Origin: Afipia clevelandensis ATCC 49720
GTDB taxonomy: Bacteria > Pseudomonadota > Alphaproteobacteria > Rhizobiales > Xanthobacteraceae
Length of the DNA stretch: 64,000 nt
Assembly (NCBI RefSeq): GCF_000336555.1
Contig: NZ_KB375281.1
Coordinates: forward strand, 2,298,030-2,362,029
Direction of reading: 5' to 3'
Shown: positions 33,203 through 42,821 of the stretch, piece after piece
How positions within the stretch are numbered: position 1 is the stretch's first letter
Layout of the letters: each line of letters begins with the position of its first letter
The notes under the pieces: model-generated
Database searches by the model: none
What the model was told of the DNA's origin: nothing
The model's input: the letters and a program-made list of their open reading frames with translations, nothing else
Translations under genes and position numbers: made by a program

Positions 33203-34684
33203 TCACCCGAGAGAACGCGATGCCTCCCGGACCTTGCGGGTCGATTCATCGACGGAGCGGGTCGCGTTCGCGATATCGGTCATGCTGGAGTTGATATCGC
33301 TCACGCCCTTTGCCGCGACCTGCATGTTCGAGGAAATGCTCTGCGTCACGGACGCCTGCTCCTCGACGGACGCCGCGATCGCCGCCGATATTTCATTGAT
33401 GCGGGAGATCGTCTGGCTGATGGCCTCGATGACGTTGACGGCGCTGGTCGTGGTTCCCTGAACCTCGGCGATCTGGGAACTGATTTCATCCGTCGCCTTG
33501 GCGGTCTGGGTCGCCAGACTTTTCACCTCGGAAGCAACGACGGCGAATCCCCTGCCCGCATCGCCGGCGCGCGCCGCTTCAATCGTGGCATTGAGCGCCA
33601 GCAGATTGGTCTGTTCGGCGATATTGTTGATCAATTTGACCACGTCCCCGATCTTCTGGGCCGACGTCGCAAGGCCGGACACGATGGCGCTGGTCTCATT
33701 GGCCTGCTGCACCGCCTGCAGCGAGATGTTCAGCGCATCGGACGCCTGACGGCTGATTTCACCCACTGAAGCGGCAAGTTCTTCCGCACCGGACGCGACC
33801 GCCTGCATATTTGAGGAGGTCTGGGTCGAAGCGCTCGCAGCGGTCGTCACCCGCTCGGAGGTCGAGGTCACAGCCTCGGTGATCAGCCCGAGATCGAGGT
33901 CGATGGACCTTTGCACCTCACCGCGGCGAATCCGGTCTTCGACCTGGGCCGTCGTGTCGGTGGCGAACTTCACCACCTTGACAAGCTTTCCATCGGCGCC
34001 ACGGATCGGATTGTACGAGGCCTGAATCCAGATCGCCTTGCCGCCCTTGGCGACACGCTTGTACTCGGCGGCCTGATAGTTGCCCTGACGGAGCGCCTCC
34101 CAGAACTGGCGATATTCGGCGCTGTTGCGATAGTCCGGTTCGACAAACATGCTGTGATGCTTGCCCTCGATTTCATCCAGCCGGTAACCGAGGGTTGCAA
34201 GGAAATTCTCATTGGCGGTGATGATCGTGCCATCGAGGTTGAACTCGATCACGGCCTGGGACTTCTGAATGGCTGCAATCTGCCCCTCGCAATCCGCGCT
34301 TCGCAGCTTCTGCTGGGTGATATCGGCCGCGAACTTCACGACCTTGAAGGGCTTGCCGCCGCGGTCCAGCAGCGGATTGTAGGACGCCTGAATCCAGATC
34401 GGCCGCCCGCCCTTGGCGATGCGCTGGAATTCACCGGCCTGAAATTCACCGCGGCGCAGAGCGTCCCAGAACTGGCGATATTCCGACCGATCGCGCTGGT
34501 CCTGCTCCATGAACATGCTGTGGTGCTTGCCCTGGATTTCATCCAGTCCGTATCCCATGGCGTTGAGGAAATTGGGGTTGGCCGTCAAGATTGTGCCATC
34601 GAGGTTAAACTCGATAATTGCCTGAGATTTGCTGAGAGCTTCCATCTTCGCAGTAAGCTCTTGAGAAGACTTGAACATCGGCAT
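33203..34684 (-). CDS. Cytoplasmic double-PAS methyl-accepting chemotaxis protein
   Basis: A 493-residue chemoreceptor with no membrane span. Two PAS domains in tandem (about 15-125 and 137-248) are near duplicates: both have [22 protein letters not shown]-type segments, [10 protein letters not shown] and a [15 protein letters not shown] block. A signalling domain follows with the hairpin tip [20 protein letters not shown] and [20 protein letters not shown]. The [10 protein letters not shown] and IWIQASYNP motifs are typical of heme- or FAD-binding aerotaxis-like PAS domains, so oxygen or redox sensing is plausible but unproven. It would feed the CheA/CheW system encoded at 19-23 kb. Confidence 0.9.
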   Translation of the reverse strand: MPMFKSSQELTAKMEALSKSQAIIEFNLDGTILTANPNFLNAMGYGLDEIQGKHHSMFMEQDQRDRSEYRQFWDALRRGEFQAGEFQRIAKGGRPIWIQASYNPLLDRGGKPFKVVKFAADITQQKLRSADCEGQIAAIQKSQAVIEFNLDGTIITANENFLATLGYRLDEIEGKHHSMFVEPDYRNSAEYRQFWEALRQGNYQAAEYKRVAKGGKAIWIQASYNPIRGADGKLVKVVKFATDTTAQVEDRIRRGEVQRSIDLDLGLITEAVTSTSERVTTAASASTQTSSNMQAVASGAEELAASVGEISRQASDALNISLQAVQQANETSAIVSGLATSAQKIGDVVKLINNIAEQTNLLALNATIEAARAGDAGRGFAVVASEVKSLATQTAKATDEISSQIAEVQGTTTSAVNVIEAISQTISRINEISAAIAASVEEQASVTQSISSNMQVAAKGVSDINSSMTDIANATRSVDESTRKVREASRSLG

Positions 34685-34946
34685 TCTTGCCCCTGGGTCG
34701 GTATGACGCAGGGGGATATTACGGTTAACTCGTTAAGCAACTTTTGCGCGCAATTTTTGCTAGGTGTTCCTTATGATGGAACCCGGATGCATCTACCGGG
34801 ATACAACCGGCAAATTCAGGCAGACGCAGCTTGCCGAGCCTTGCGCGAAGCGATGTAATTCTAAAAACAGACTGACTGCCCGGCTGACGACGCCGGAACG
34901 CGGTTTTTGAGGCTTTGAACGCTTCGCGGGATGAAGGAAACGCAAA

Positions 34947-36212
34947 ATGCACGGAACGATCACCATGGCCCGCGACGAGCGCCAGAAGGCCGCGCGCGAA
35001 AAGGCCTATTCAATGCCGCTCTCGGAATTCCATGTGGGCGCGCCTGAACTGTTCCGGAGCGATACGCTGTGGCCTTACTTCGAGCGGCTGCGCAAGGAAG
35101 AGCCGGTGCACTATTGCACCACCTGCCCGGTCGGCGATTACTGGTCGGTGACCAAGTACAACGACATCATGCATGTCGACACCAATGCGGCGATTTTCTC
35201 GTCCGACGTGAAATATGGCGGCATCAGCCTGCGCGATGTCGGCGAGAACTATAACTGGCCGAGCTTCATCGCGATGGACGAGCCGAAGCACGGCCCGCAG
35301 CGCAAGACCGTGCAGCCGATGTTTACACCGGTGCATCTGGACCGGCTCGCGGTTCTCATCCGCGAGCGGTCCGCGACCATCCTGGACAACCTGCCGCGCA
35401 ATGAGACCTTCAACTGGGTCGACCGCGTTTCCATCGAACTGACGACGCAGATGCTGGCGACGCTGTTCGACTTCCCTTGGGAAGACCGCCGCATGCTGAC
35501 CCGCTGGTCGGACCTCTCGACCGCGCTGCCGAAGAGCGGCATCTATGAGAGCGAAGAGCAGCGCCTGCGCGAGCTCGGCGAATGCGCCGACTATTTCACC
35601 CGCCTGTGGAACGAGCGCCTCAAGAACCCCGGCAACGATCTCATTTCAATGATGGCGCACAGCGACGCGACACGCGAGATGAACCGGGATGAACTGCTTG
35701 GCAACCTCATTCTGCTGATTGTCGGCGGCAACGACACCACCCGCAACTCGATGAGCGGTTCGGTGCTGGCGCTGAACGAAAATCCCGACCAGTACGACAA
35801 GCTGCGCGAAAACCACGCCTTGATCGACAGCTTCGTGCCCGAAGTGATTCGCTGGCAGACCCCGCTGGCGCATATGCGCCGTACCGCCCTGCAGGATACC
35901 GAGATCGGCGGCAAGAAGATCAGGAAGGGCGACCGCGTCGTGATGTGGTACGTCTCCGGCAACCGCGACGGCGAGATGATCGAAAATCCCGACAGCTTCA
36001 TCATCGACCGCGCGCGTCCGCGCACCCATATGTCGTTCGGCTTCGGCATTCACCGCTGCGTCGGCATGCGGCTGGCCGACCTGCAGCTCAAGATCATCTG
36101 GGAAGAAATCCTCAAGCGGTTCGACAACATCGAGGTGGTCGGGGAGCCCAAGCGGATCTACTCCAGCTTCGTGAAGGGCTACGAGGAACTCCCGGTCCGT
36201 ATCAACGCCTGA
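34947..36212 (+). CDS. Cytochrome P450, CYP153-like
   Basis: A 421-residue soluble P450. It has the I-helix oxygen-activation motif GGNDTTRNSMSGSVLALNEN, the K-helix EVIRWQTPLAHMRRTA, the meander region, and the heme ligand Cys371 in FGFGIHRCVG. The wording RWQTPLAHMRRTA, RVVMWYVSGNRD and VKGYEELPVRI closely follows CYP153 and related bacterial P450s, which hydroxylate alkanes, fatty acids or terpenoids at the terminal carbon. Redox partners (ferredoxin and reductase) are not adjacent. It is followed after 124 bp by an acyl-CoA dehydrogenase, CoA-transferase and hydratase set, suggesting oxidation of a hydrocarbon or acid that then enters CoA chemistry. Confidence 0.92.
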   Translation: MHGTITMARDERQKAAREKAYSMPLSEFHVGAPELFRSDTLWPYFERLRKEEPVHYCTTCPVGDYWSVTKYNDIMHVDTNAAIFSSDVKYGGISLRDVGENYNWPSFIAMDEPKHGPQRKTVQPMFTPVHLDRLAVLIRERSATILDNLPRNETFNWVDRVSIELTTQMLATLFDFPWEDRRMLTRWSDLSTALPKSGIYESEEQRLRELGECADYFTRLWNERLKNPGNDLISMMAHSDATREMNRDELLGNLILLIVGGNDTTRNSMSGSVLALNENPDQYDKLRENHALIDSFVPEVIRWQTPLAHMRRTALQDTEIGGKKIRKGDRVVMWYVSGNRDGEMIENPDSFIIDRARPRTHMSFGFGIHRCVGMRLADLQLKIIWEEILKRFDNIEVVGEPKRIYSSFVKGYEELPVRINA

Positions 36213-36336
36213 CCGCGTCTGTTGCCATGGGCCGTAGCGCGCATCTTGCGGCCAGTGGCTATGGCTGCAGTTTCGGAATGCGGCTGCGCATTCCGGCGGC
36301 TGGAACATTCGCCTGCAATCTGCCAAACACGGTGAC

Positions 36337-37500
36337 ATGACACATCACGAGCAAGATTTTTCCGATATCCGCGAATCCGTTGCAAAACTCTGCGCGCAAT
36401 TCCCCGGCGAGTACTGGCGCAAGCTGGACCGCGAGATGGCCTACCCGAAGGAATTCGTGCAGGCCCTGATCGACGCCGGCTACCTTTCGGTGCTGATCCC
36501 CGAGGAATATGGCGGCTCGGGCCTGAAACTGTCGGCGGCGGCGGCGATCCTTGAGGAAATCCAGCGCGCTGGCTGCAACGGCGGCGCCACCCATGCCCAG
36601 ATGTACACCATGGGTACGCTGCTGCGGCATGGCAGCGAGGAGCAGAAATCCAAATGGCTGCCGCGCATCGCCTCGGGCGAGTTGCGCCTGCAAGCGTTCG
36701 GCGTCACCGAGCCGACCAGCGGCACTGATACAACCTCGCTCAAGACTTTTGCGAAGCGTGAGGGCGACCATTACATGGTCAACGGTCAGAAGATCTGGAC
36801 CAGCCGCGCTGAATATTCCGACCTGATGATCCTTTTGGCGCGCACCACCCCGAAGGAACAGGCCGCCAAACGGACCGACGGTCTGTCGGTCTTCATCGTG
36901 GACATGCAGGAAGCCAAGAAAGCCGGCGGCCTGACCATCCGCCCGATCCGCACCATGATGAACCATGCAACCACCGAAGTGTTCTTCGACAACATGAAGG
37001 TGCCCGCCGAAAACCTGATCGGCGAGGAAGGCAAGGGCTTCCGCTACATCCTCTCCGGCATGAACGCCGAGCGCATCCTGATTGCATCGGAATGCGTCGG
37101 CGATGCCAAGTGGTTCATCAAGAAGGCCAGCGACTATGCCAAGGAGCGCACGGTGTTCGGCCGTCCCATTGGCCAGAACCAGGGCATCCAGTTTCCGATC
37201 GCGAAATCCTACGCCAACATGCGCGCCGCCGAACTGATGGTGAAGGAAGCCACCCGGCTCTATGAAGCAGGCAAGGATTGCGGCGCGGAAGCCAACATGG
37301 CCAAAATGCTCGCCGCCGATGCCTCGTTCGAGGCGGCCAATGCCTGCATCCAGACCCATGGCGGCTTCGGTTTCGCGGAAGAATACGACGTCGAGCGCAA
37401 ATTCCGCGAGACGCGGCTCTATTCTGTCGCGCCGATTTCCACCAACCTGATCCTGTCGCATCTGTCCGAGCATGTGCTCGGCATGCCGCGTTCTTATTGA
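36337..37500 (+). CDS. Acyl-CoA dehydrogenase family protein
   Basis: A 387-residue FAD-dependent acyl-CoA dehydrogenase. Motifs are YLSVLIPEEYGGSGLKLSAA, QAFGVTEPTSGTDTTSLKTF (FAD/acyl site), QKIWTSRAEYSDLMILLART, SGMNAERILIASECVG with the possible catalytic Glu, and CIQTHGGFGFAEEYDVERKF. It differs from isovaleryl-CoA dehydrogenase in the SGTDTTSL loop. The substrate is unknown. Its stop lies 8 bases before the CoA-transferase start, so it belongs to an operon with the two genes that follow and perhaps the P450. Confidence 0.92.
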   Translation: MTHHEQDFSDIRESVAKLCAQFPGEYWRKLDREMAYPKEFVQALIDAGYLSVLIPEEYGGSGLKLSAAAAILEEIQRAGCNGGATHAQMYTMGTLLRHGSEEQKSKWLPRIASGELRLQAFGVTEPTSGTDTTSLKTFAKREGDHYMVNGQKIWTSRAEYSDLMILLARTTPKEQAAKRTDGLSVFIVDMQEAKKAGGLTIRPIRTMMNHATTEVFFDNMKVPAENLIGEEGKGFRYILSGMNAERILIASECVGDAKWFIKKASDYAKERTVFGRPIGQNQGIQFPIAKSYANMRAAELMVKEATRLYEAGKDCGAEANMAKMLAADASFEAANACIQTHGGFGFAEEYDVERKFRETRLYSVAPISTNLILSHLSEHVLGMPRSY

Positions 37501-37508
37501 GAGACACC

Positions 37509-38627
37509 ATGCTGCCGCTTGAAGGACTGACTGTCATCGCCGTGGAGCAGGCGGTGGCTGCGCCGTTCTGCACCTCGCGCCTCGCCGACGCAGGCGCGAC
37601 GGTCTACAAGGTCGAGCGGCCGGAAGGCGATTTCGCCCGCGGCTACGACGCCGCCGCCAAGGGGCAGAGCAGCTATTTCGTCTGGCTCAACCGCGGCAAG
37701 AAGTCCGTCGTGATTGACCTCGCCACCGATGATGGCCGCAAGACGCTCGAACGCCTGATCGCAGGCGCGGACGTGCTGGTGCAGAACCTCAAGCCCGGCT
37801 CAATGGACAAGCTCGGCTTCACCCGCGAGCGGCTGCGCAAGGATTATCCAAGCCTGATCATTTGCACCATTTCGGGTTACGGGGACGAAGGTCCCTATGC
37901 CGAGCGCAAGGCTTACGATCTCCTGATACAGGCCGAAAGCGGTCTTGCCTCTATCACCGGCGGACCGGAGACCCCGGCCCGCGTCGGCCTTTCCATTGTC
38001 GATATCGCCACCGGTGCGACCGCCCATGCCGCGATCCTCGAAGCGCTGATCGGGCGCGGCAAAACGGGACAAGGCGCGGACATCCGCATTTCGATGTTCG
38101 ATGTGATGGCCGACTGGCTGACGGTGCCGCTGCTCAACGCCGAGAACGGCCAGCCTCCGAAGCGCATGGGCCTCGCCCATACCTCCATCGCGCCGTACGG
38201 CGTGTTCCGCTCCAAGGATGGCCGCGACATCCTGATCTCGATCCAGAGCGAACGCGAGTGGAAGAAGCTCTGCGCCGAAGTGCTCAATATGCCGGACCTG
38301 CCGAATGATCCGCGCTTCGCGTCCATGGTCGAGCGCGTCAAGAACCGCAAGCTGACCGACGATACCGTTGCGAATGTCTTTGCGACCATGACGCGCGACG
38401 ACCTGATCCGGCGGCTGGACGAGTCCGACATCGCCTTTGCCGAGGTCAACACCATGGATGATCTCTCGAAGCATCCGCATCTGCGCCGCATCGAGGTCGG
38501 GACGCCGAATGGCGTCGTCGCCTATCCCGCCCCCGCCTCCATCGTTGTCGGCGAAGCGCGGCCTTACGGCGCGGTGCCGCCGATCGGCGACGCGACCCAC
38601 GAACTCTCGCAGGGGAAAAAATCATGA
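37509..38627 (+). CDS. CaiB/BaiF family (class III) CoA-transferase
   Basis: A 372-residue class III CoA-transferase, which moves CoA between carboxylic acids through an aspartyl-CoA anhydride. Motifs are LEGLTVIAVEQAVAAPFCT, VYKVERPEGDFARGYD, NRGKKSVVIDLATDDGRKTL, VLVQNLKPGSMDKLGF and the catalytic Asp in AYDLLIQAESGLASITG. The start has a GAGACACC leader. The longer frame from 37278 overlaps the dehydrogenase and is spurious. It overlaps the next gene by ATGA. Pairing with a Meh-like hydratase recalls mesaconyl-CoA C1-C4 CoA-transferase plus mesaconyl-C4-CoA hydratase, but the real substrate is unknown. Confidence 0.9.
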   Translation: MLPLEGLTVIAVEQAVAAPFCTSRLADAGATVYKVERPEGDFARGYDAAAKGQSSYFVWLNRGKKSVVIDLATDDGRKTLERLIAGADVLVQNLKPGSMDKLGFTRERLRKDYPSLIICTISGYGDEGPYAERKAYDLLIQAESGLASITGGPETPARVGLSIVDIATGATAHAAILEALIGRGKTGQGADIRISMFDVMADWLTVPLLNAENGQPPKRMGLAHTSIAPYGVFRSKDGRDILISIQSEREWKKLCAEVLNMPDLPNDPRFASMVERVKNRKLTDDTVANVFATMTRDDLIRRLDESDIAFAEVNTMDDLSKHPHLRRIEVGTPNGVVAYPAPASIVVGEARPYGAVPPIGDATHELSQGKKS

Positions 38628-39475
38628 CCGCGAAACCCGACGTCGATCACCTGCGCCAGTGGATCGGACGCACGCAGGAGGCGTCCGACGTCATCACCGC
38701 GCAACTTGTGAAGGGCTTGCGCGCGACCCTGTTCCTCGACATCGGCAATCCTGTTGAAGGCGATATCGCGCCGTTCACGACGCACTGGTGCCTGGCGCAG
38801 CCGGTCGCGCCGATGAGCGAAATCGGCGCCGACGGCCATCCCGCCCGCGGCGGTTTTTTGCCGCCGGTACCACTGCCGCGCCGGATGTGGGCTGGCGGGC
38901 AGATCGAATTCATCGACCCGCTGCGGGTCGGCGACGCGGTGACGCGCTCCTCCCGTATTTCCGATGTAAACCTGAAGACCGGCTCGACCGGCACGCTGTG
39001 CTTCGTCTCGGTGGATCATACCATCACCACACCGCGCGGCGTCGCCATCCGCGAGCGGCATGACATTGTCTATCGCGACATGCCCGCGCCCGGCGACAAG
39101 CCCGCTCCGGCTCCTGTGCCTGCGCCCGCCGGCAAAATCCGCGAAACGCACATGGCCGACCCGGTGCTGCTGTTTCGTTACTCAGCGCTGACCTTCAACG
39201 GTCACCGCATTCATTACGACCGCGACTACGTCACCAAGGTCGAAGGCTATCCCGGCCTGATCGTGCATGGTCCGCTGCAGGCGTCGCTTCTGATCGAATT
39301 CGCGGCACGCCAGCGCGGCAACAAGCCGCCCGCAAAGTTTGTCTATCGCGGCGTCAATCCGCTGTTTGATGGCGCGGAGTTCAGCGTCAACGGCAACGAG
39401 ACGGATGCGGGGCTTGAGGTCTGGTCGGCGAATGCGTCCGGCGCACCGACCATGAAGGGCACGGCGAGCTGGTGA
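38624..39475 (+). CDS. FAS1-like/MaoC-type dehydratase (Meh/HTD2-like)
   Basis: A 283-residue double-hot-dog hydratase. The N-terminal hot dog carries the FAS1-like dehydratase pattern (THWCLAQPVAPMSEIGADGH, RRMWAGGQIEFIDPLRVGD). The C-terminal hot dog has the hydratase signature FRYSALTFNGHRIHYDRDYV, with the catalytic Asn/His arrangement and GYPGLIVHGPLQASLLIE. This is the layout of mesaconyl-C4-CoA hydratase and mitochondrial HTD2-like enzymes. A Pro/Ala-rich linker (about 155-170) separates the halves. It is translationally coupled to the CoA-transferase and ends the operon. A repeat follows. Confidence 0.88.
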   Translation: MTAKPDVDHLRQWIGRTQEASDVITAQLVKGLRATLFLDIGNPVEGDIAPFTTHWCLAQPVAPMSEIGADGHPARGGFLPPVPLPRRMWAGGQIEFIDPLRVGDAVTRSSRISDVNLKTGSTGTLCFVSVDHTITTPRGVAIRERHDIVYRDMPAPGDKPAPAPVPAPAGKIRETHMADPVLLFRYSALTFNGHRIHYDRDYVTKVEGYPGLIVHGPLQASLLIEFAARQRGNKPPAKFVYRGVNPLFDGAEFSVNGNETDAGLEVWSANASGAPTMKGTASW

Positions 39476-39490
39476 AGCAGGCATGATTTA

Positions 39491-39612
39491 CTCCCTCTCC
39501 CCGGCAGGGAGAGGGTTGGGGTGAGGGGCTCTAAATCTATCGAGAGATTCTACGCCCTCACCCGCCCGTCTGCGCGAGCTTCGCCGGACGACCTCTCCCC
39601 ACGGGAGAGGTG
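39491..39612. repeat. Dispersed CCCTCTCCC/GGGAGAGG-type palindromic repeat
   Basis: CCCTCTCC pairs with GGGAGAGGG at the left, CCTCTCCCC with GGGAGAGG at the right, and an outer GGTGAGGGG pairs with the CCCTCAC segment. This composite palindrome is a familiar intergenic type in rhizobial genomes. It fills the gap between convergent genes. Confidence 0.75.
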
Positions 39613-39619
39613 AAGAAAC

Positions 39620-40417
39620 CTACTTCTTCCCGAACGTCTCGCGCATCACCGCCTGGATCTTGGCCATGCCGCCGATCCAGCGGTCGTAGTTGTCGGTCTT
39701 CTTTCGCATATAGTCGAGCACCTGCGGATGCGGCAGGATCAGGAAGGTCTCGCGATCGATGCCGTCCAGCGCGCATTGCGCGACTTCTTCCGGCGTGAGA
39801 TTGCCGTCATTGGACTGCGGCCCCTTCGGCATGCCCCGGATCATGTTGGTTTCGACGCCCTGAGGGCACAGGATCGACACCTTGATGTTGTGCGCCCGGT
39901 GCGAGATCGCGAGATTCTCGGCAAAGCCGACAGCGGCGTGCTTGGTGGTCGAGTAAGCGGGACTGCCGACCTGTGACAGCAATCCGGCCGCTGAAATCGT
40001 ATTGAGGAAGTATCCGCCGCCGCGCGCCTTCATGCGCGGGATCAGATGGCGCGCCGCATAAACGTGGGCCATGACATGGATCGCCCAGCTTTTGGCCCAA
40101 GGCTCGTCCGAGGTGCCACCGGCATTCTCCGACAGCATGTCGAAGCCGGCACCGATCCCGGCATTGGAGCAGAACAGGTCGATGGGACCGAACTGCTTTT
40201 CGGTCTCGTCGATGACGTGAAGAATGTCGGCTTCCTTGCCAACATCGCAGGCAAACGATGCCCCGCCAATGGAGTCCGCAACGGTCTTCGCCCGTGCGCC
40301 GTCGAGATCGGCGACCACGACCTTGGCCGCGCCTTCGCGATGGAAAATTTCAGCGAGCGCCTGGCCGATGCCATTCGCGCCGCCGGTGACGACAACGACT
40401 TTTCCTGCAACTTTCAT
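39620..40417 (-). CDS. Short-chain dehydrogenase/reductase
   Basis: A 265-residue classical SDR. It has the NAD(P)-binding TGGANGIGQALAEIF (about 11-25), LFCSNAGIGAG in place of the NNAG motif, and catalytic Ser in NTISAAGLLSQVG with Tyr-x-x-x-Lys in AYSTTKHAAVGFAENLAI. An Asp after the second strand (VVADLDGARA) favours NAD over NADP. The C-terminal extension (DRETFLILPHPQVLDYMRKK) is typical of SDRs next to P450 or acyl-CoA genes in actinobacteria and bradyrhizobia. It is convergent with the CoA-transferase operon, so a shared pathway is only a possibility. Confidence 0.9.
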   Translation of the reverse strand: MKVAGKVVVVTGGANGIGQALAEIFHREGAAKVVVADLDGARAKTVADSIGGASFACDVGKEADILHVIDETEKQFGPIDLFCSNAGIGAGFDMLSENAGGTSDEPWAKSWAIHVMAHVYAARHLIPRMKARGGGYFLNTISAAGLLSQVGSPAYSTTKHAAVGFAENLAISHRAHNIKVSILCPQGVETNMIRGMPKGPQSNDGNLTPEEVAQCALDGIDRETFLILPHPQVLDYMRKKTDNYDRWIGGMAKIQAVMRETFGKK

Positions 40418-40452
40418 GCGGATGTTTTAGGCGGGAAGCCGCTGCAGATCAA

Positions 40453-41163
40453 TCAGGACACAACGAGGACCAGATCAAGCACCGCGGTATAATGCACTCC
40501 GGCGGCAAGCAGCACGAAGGAATGCCAGATCGCATTCTGAAACCGCAGCCGCTCCCAGACATGAAAGATCACGCCCAGCGAATAAATCAGCCCGCCGGCG
40601 GCAATGAGCCAAAGCGTCGAATTCGGCAGCGATGCGACCAAGCTGTCATAGGCGACAACACCGCTCCAGCCCATCGCGAGATAAAGCCCCACAGAGAGAC
40701 GATCGAACCGGCCGGGAAGAAAGACCTTGAGCGCGATACCGATCGCGGCGACCGACCAGACGCCGGCCAGCAGCACAACCGACATGAAGCGATCGTTCAT
40801 CTGGGTCAGGAACGGCGTGTAGGTGGCCGCGATCAGAATGTAGATCGCCGAATGATCGAGGCGGCGCAGCACCCATTTGACCGGCGACACCGGCCACAGA
40901 TTGTAGGTCGCAGACAGCCCCAGCATCGCCAGCAGACCCGCCACGTAAACGCTGACCGAAATGATTTCCCTCGTCGAGGCATACATGGCGGTGAAGATCA
41001 CCAGTGCCGTCGCCGCGATCAGCCCGAAGGCGATGCCAAGGACATGCACGACGCCATCCGCGATCAGCTCCGCGCGGTCGTAATCCCAGCGGATCACACC
41101 GCCGCCGATGCTGCGGGGATGCGTGCTGGGCTGTTTCAGGCGAAAGATCGTCATGCGCATCAT
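40453..41163 (-). CDS. trhA: Hemolysin III/TrhA family membrane protein (PAQR)
   Basis: A 236-residue seven-span membrane protein of the PAQR superfamily. Typical features are ELIADGVVHVLGIAFGLIAA with the first conserved His, LSATYNLWP, RRLDHSAIYILIAATYTPFL (HSAI/L with Asp-His), and the C-terminal HVWERLRFQNAIWHSFVLLA with AAGVHY. Histidines in these segments bind zinc in PAQR proteins. Bacterial members are linked to membrane fluidity control, and hemolysin is a historical name. Two adjacent ATGs at the start are possible. A TTG 18 codons earlier was not chosen. Confidence 0.88.
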   Translation of the reverse strand: MMRMTIFRLKQPSTHPRSIGGGVIRWDYDRAELIADGVVHVLGIAFGLIAATALVIFTAMYASTREIISVSVYVAGLLAMLGLSATYNLWPVSPVKWVLRRLDHSAIYILIAATYTPFLTQMNDRFMSVVLLAGVWSVAAIGIALKVFLPGRFDRLSVGLYLAMGWSGVVAYDSLVASLPNSTLWLIAAGGLIYSLGVIFHVWERLRFQNAIWHSFVLLAAGVHYTAVLDLVLVVS

Positions 41164-41354
41164 CACGTTTGCCTGCTTATCCTGACTGAGTACCGATGAT
41201 ACCCCGGTGACAGTCAATGAAACCTGAAAAGACCGTGATGAAGCCCCAGGATTGAAACTTGATTTCAGCCCTGTAAGGCCCCAGCTTCACAGAACTGTCG
41301 CACGGCCTGTATTCTTGTCCGTTCATCCCAGTCCGATAAAGTCTTGATGGAATT

Positions 41355-42821
41355 ATGGCACCCAGCTTTTCGGACATTCTCGAAGACACCCGCCTCTCCA
41401 TCCGCTCGCTGATCGAGTACGGCGAGAGCCTGTTCAATCCCACGGTGCGGCTTGGCGTCACAGGCCTGTCACGCGCAGGTAAGACGGTCTTCATCACGGC
41501 GCTGGTCCACGGCCTGCTGCGCGGCGGCCGCTTTCCGGTGTTCGAGTCGCTGGCGACTGGCCGTATTGCGCGGGCGCGGCTGGAGCCGCAGCCGGACGAT
41601 GCGGTGCCGCGCTTTGCTTATGAAAGCCATGTCCGCACCTTGATCGAGGACCGGCGCTGGCCGCATTCGACCACCGACATCAGCGAATTGCGTCTCGTCA
41701 TCGAGTACCAGCGGCAGAATGCATCCGCGCGCACGCTGACACTTGATCTCGTGGACTATCCCGGCGAGTGGCTGCTCGATCTGCCGCTGCTGAACAAAAG
41801 CTACGAACAGTGGTCGGCGGAAAGCCTCGCGCTGTCCCGGCGCGAGCCGCGCGCAAGACTTGCCGCGCAGTGGCACGCGCATCTCGCAACGCTCGATCCG
41901 AATGAACGCGAGGACGAGCAGGCGACGCTGACGGCAGCGAAACTGTTTACGGATTATCTGCGCGCCTGCCGCGACGAGCGCTTCGCCATGAGTCTCTTGC
42001 CGCCCGGCCGCTTCCTGATGCCCGGCAATCTCGCAGGTTCGCCCGCGCTGACATTCGCGCCGCTGGATGTGCGGCCAGACGGGACCGCGCCCGACGGCTC
42101 GCTGTGGGCGATGATGAAGCGGCGCTATGAGGCCTACAAGGACGTCGTGGTGCGTCCCTTCTTCCGCAATCACTTCGCGCGGCTGGACCGGCAGATCGTG
42201 CTGGTGGATGCGCTGGCGGCCTTCAATGCCGGTCCGGAAGCATTGCAGGACCTGGAGGGTGCGCTGTCCGGCATTCTCGATTGCTTCAATGTCGGGCGCA
42301 GCACGTTTCTGAACGCGCTATTCCGTCCGCGCATCGACAAGATCCTGTTTGCCGCGACCAAGGCGGACCATCTGCACCACACCAGCCACGATCGGCTGGA
42401 AGCGATCCTCAAACGCATGGTGGAGCGCGCGGCTTCGCGCGCCGAATTCGCCGGCGCAAGCGTGGATGTCGTCGCGCTCGCCGCCGTGCGCGCCACCCGG
42501 GAGGCGCTGGTGCAGCAGGGCCGCGAAAAACTGCCCTCGATCATCGGCACGCCGGAGGAGGGCGAAATGTCCGGCGGCGAAGTATTCAACGGCGAGACGG
42601 AAGCCGCGACCTTCCCCGGCGACCTTCCCGCCAAACTGGACGATCTGTTCAGTGGCAGCACGTTCAAGGGCCTGACCAACACCGCGTCGGACCAGACCGA
42701 TTTCCGTTTCCTGCGCTTCCGGCCGCCGCTGCTCGCCCGTGAGGGTGGCGAAGAACCAGCGCTGCCCCATATCCGCCTTGACCGCGCGCTTCAGTTCCTG
42801 ATCGGAGACAAATTGCAATGA
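41355..42821 (+). CDS. ycjX: YcjX family P-loop protein (DUF463)
   Basis: A 488-residue GTPase/ATPase-like protein. It has Walker A GVTGLSRAGKTVFITALVHG (about 34-53), LTLDLVDYPGEWLLDLPLLN as the switch/Walker B region (DYPGEWL is the YcjX signature), LLPPGRFLMPGNLAGSPALT and FAATKADHLHHTSHDRL as the TKAD specificity loop. The family is stress-associated, being co-induced with the phage-shock response in enterobacteria. No enzymatic substrate has been established here. It overlaps ycjF by ATGA. Confidence 0.93.
   Translation: MAPSFSDILEDTRLSIRSLIEYGESLFNPTVRLGVTGLSRAGKTVFITALVHGLLRGGRFPVFESLATGRIARARLEPQPDDAVPRFAYESHVRTLIEDRRWPHSTTDISELRLVIEYQRQNASARTLTLDLVDYPGEWLLDLPLLNKSYEQWSAESLALSRREPRARLAAQWHAHLATLDPNEREDEQATLTAAKLFTDYLRACRDERFAMSLLPPGRFLMPGNLAGSPALTFAPLDVRPDGTAPDGSLWAMMKRRYEAYKDVVVRPFFRNHFARLDRQIVLVDALAAFNAGPEALQDLEGALSGILDCFNVGRSTFLNALFRPRIDKILFAATKADHLHHTSHDRLEAILKRMVERAASRAEFAGASVDVVALAAVRATREALVQQGREKLPSIIGTPEEGEMSGGEVFNGETEAATFPGDLPAKLDDLFSGSTFKGLTNTASDQTDFRFLRFRPPLLAREGGEEPALPHIRLDRALQFLIGDKLQ

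Noticed and set aside
34719-34741. TTAAC direct repeat upstream of the double-PAS receptor as a CtrA box
   Set aside because: The two TTAAC elements are separated by 3 bases rather than the 7-base spacing between half-sites, so it is not counted as a CtrA site.
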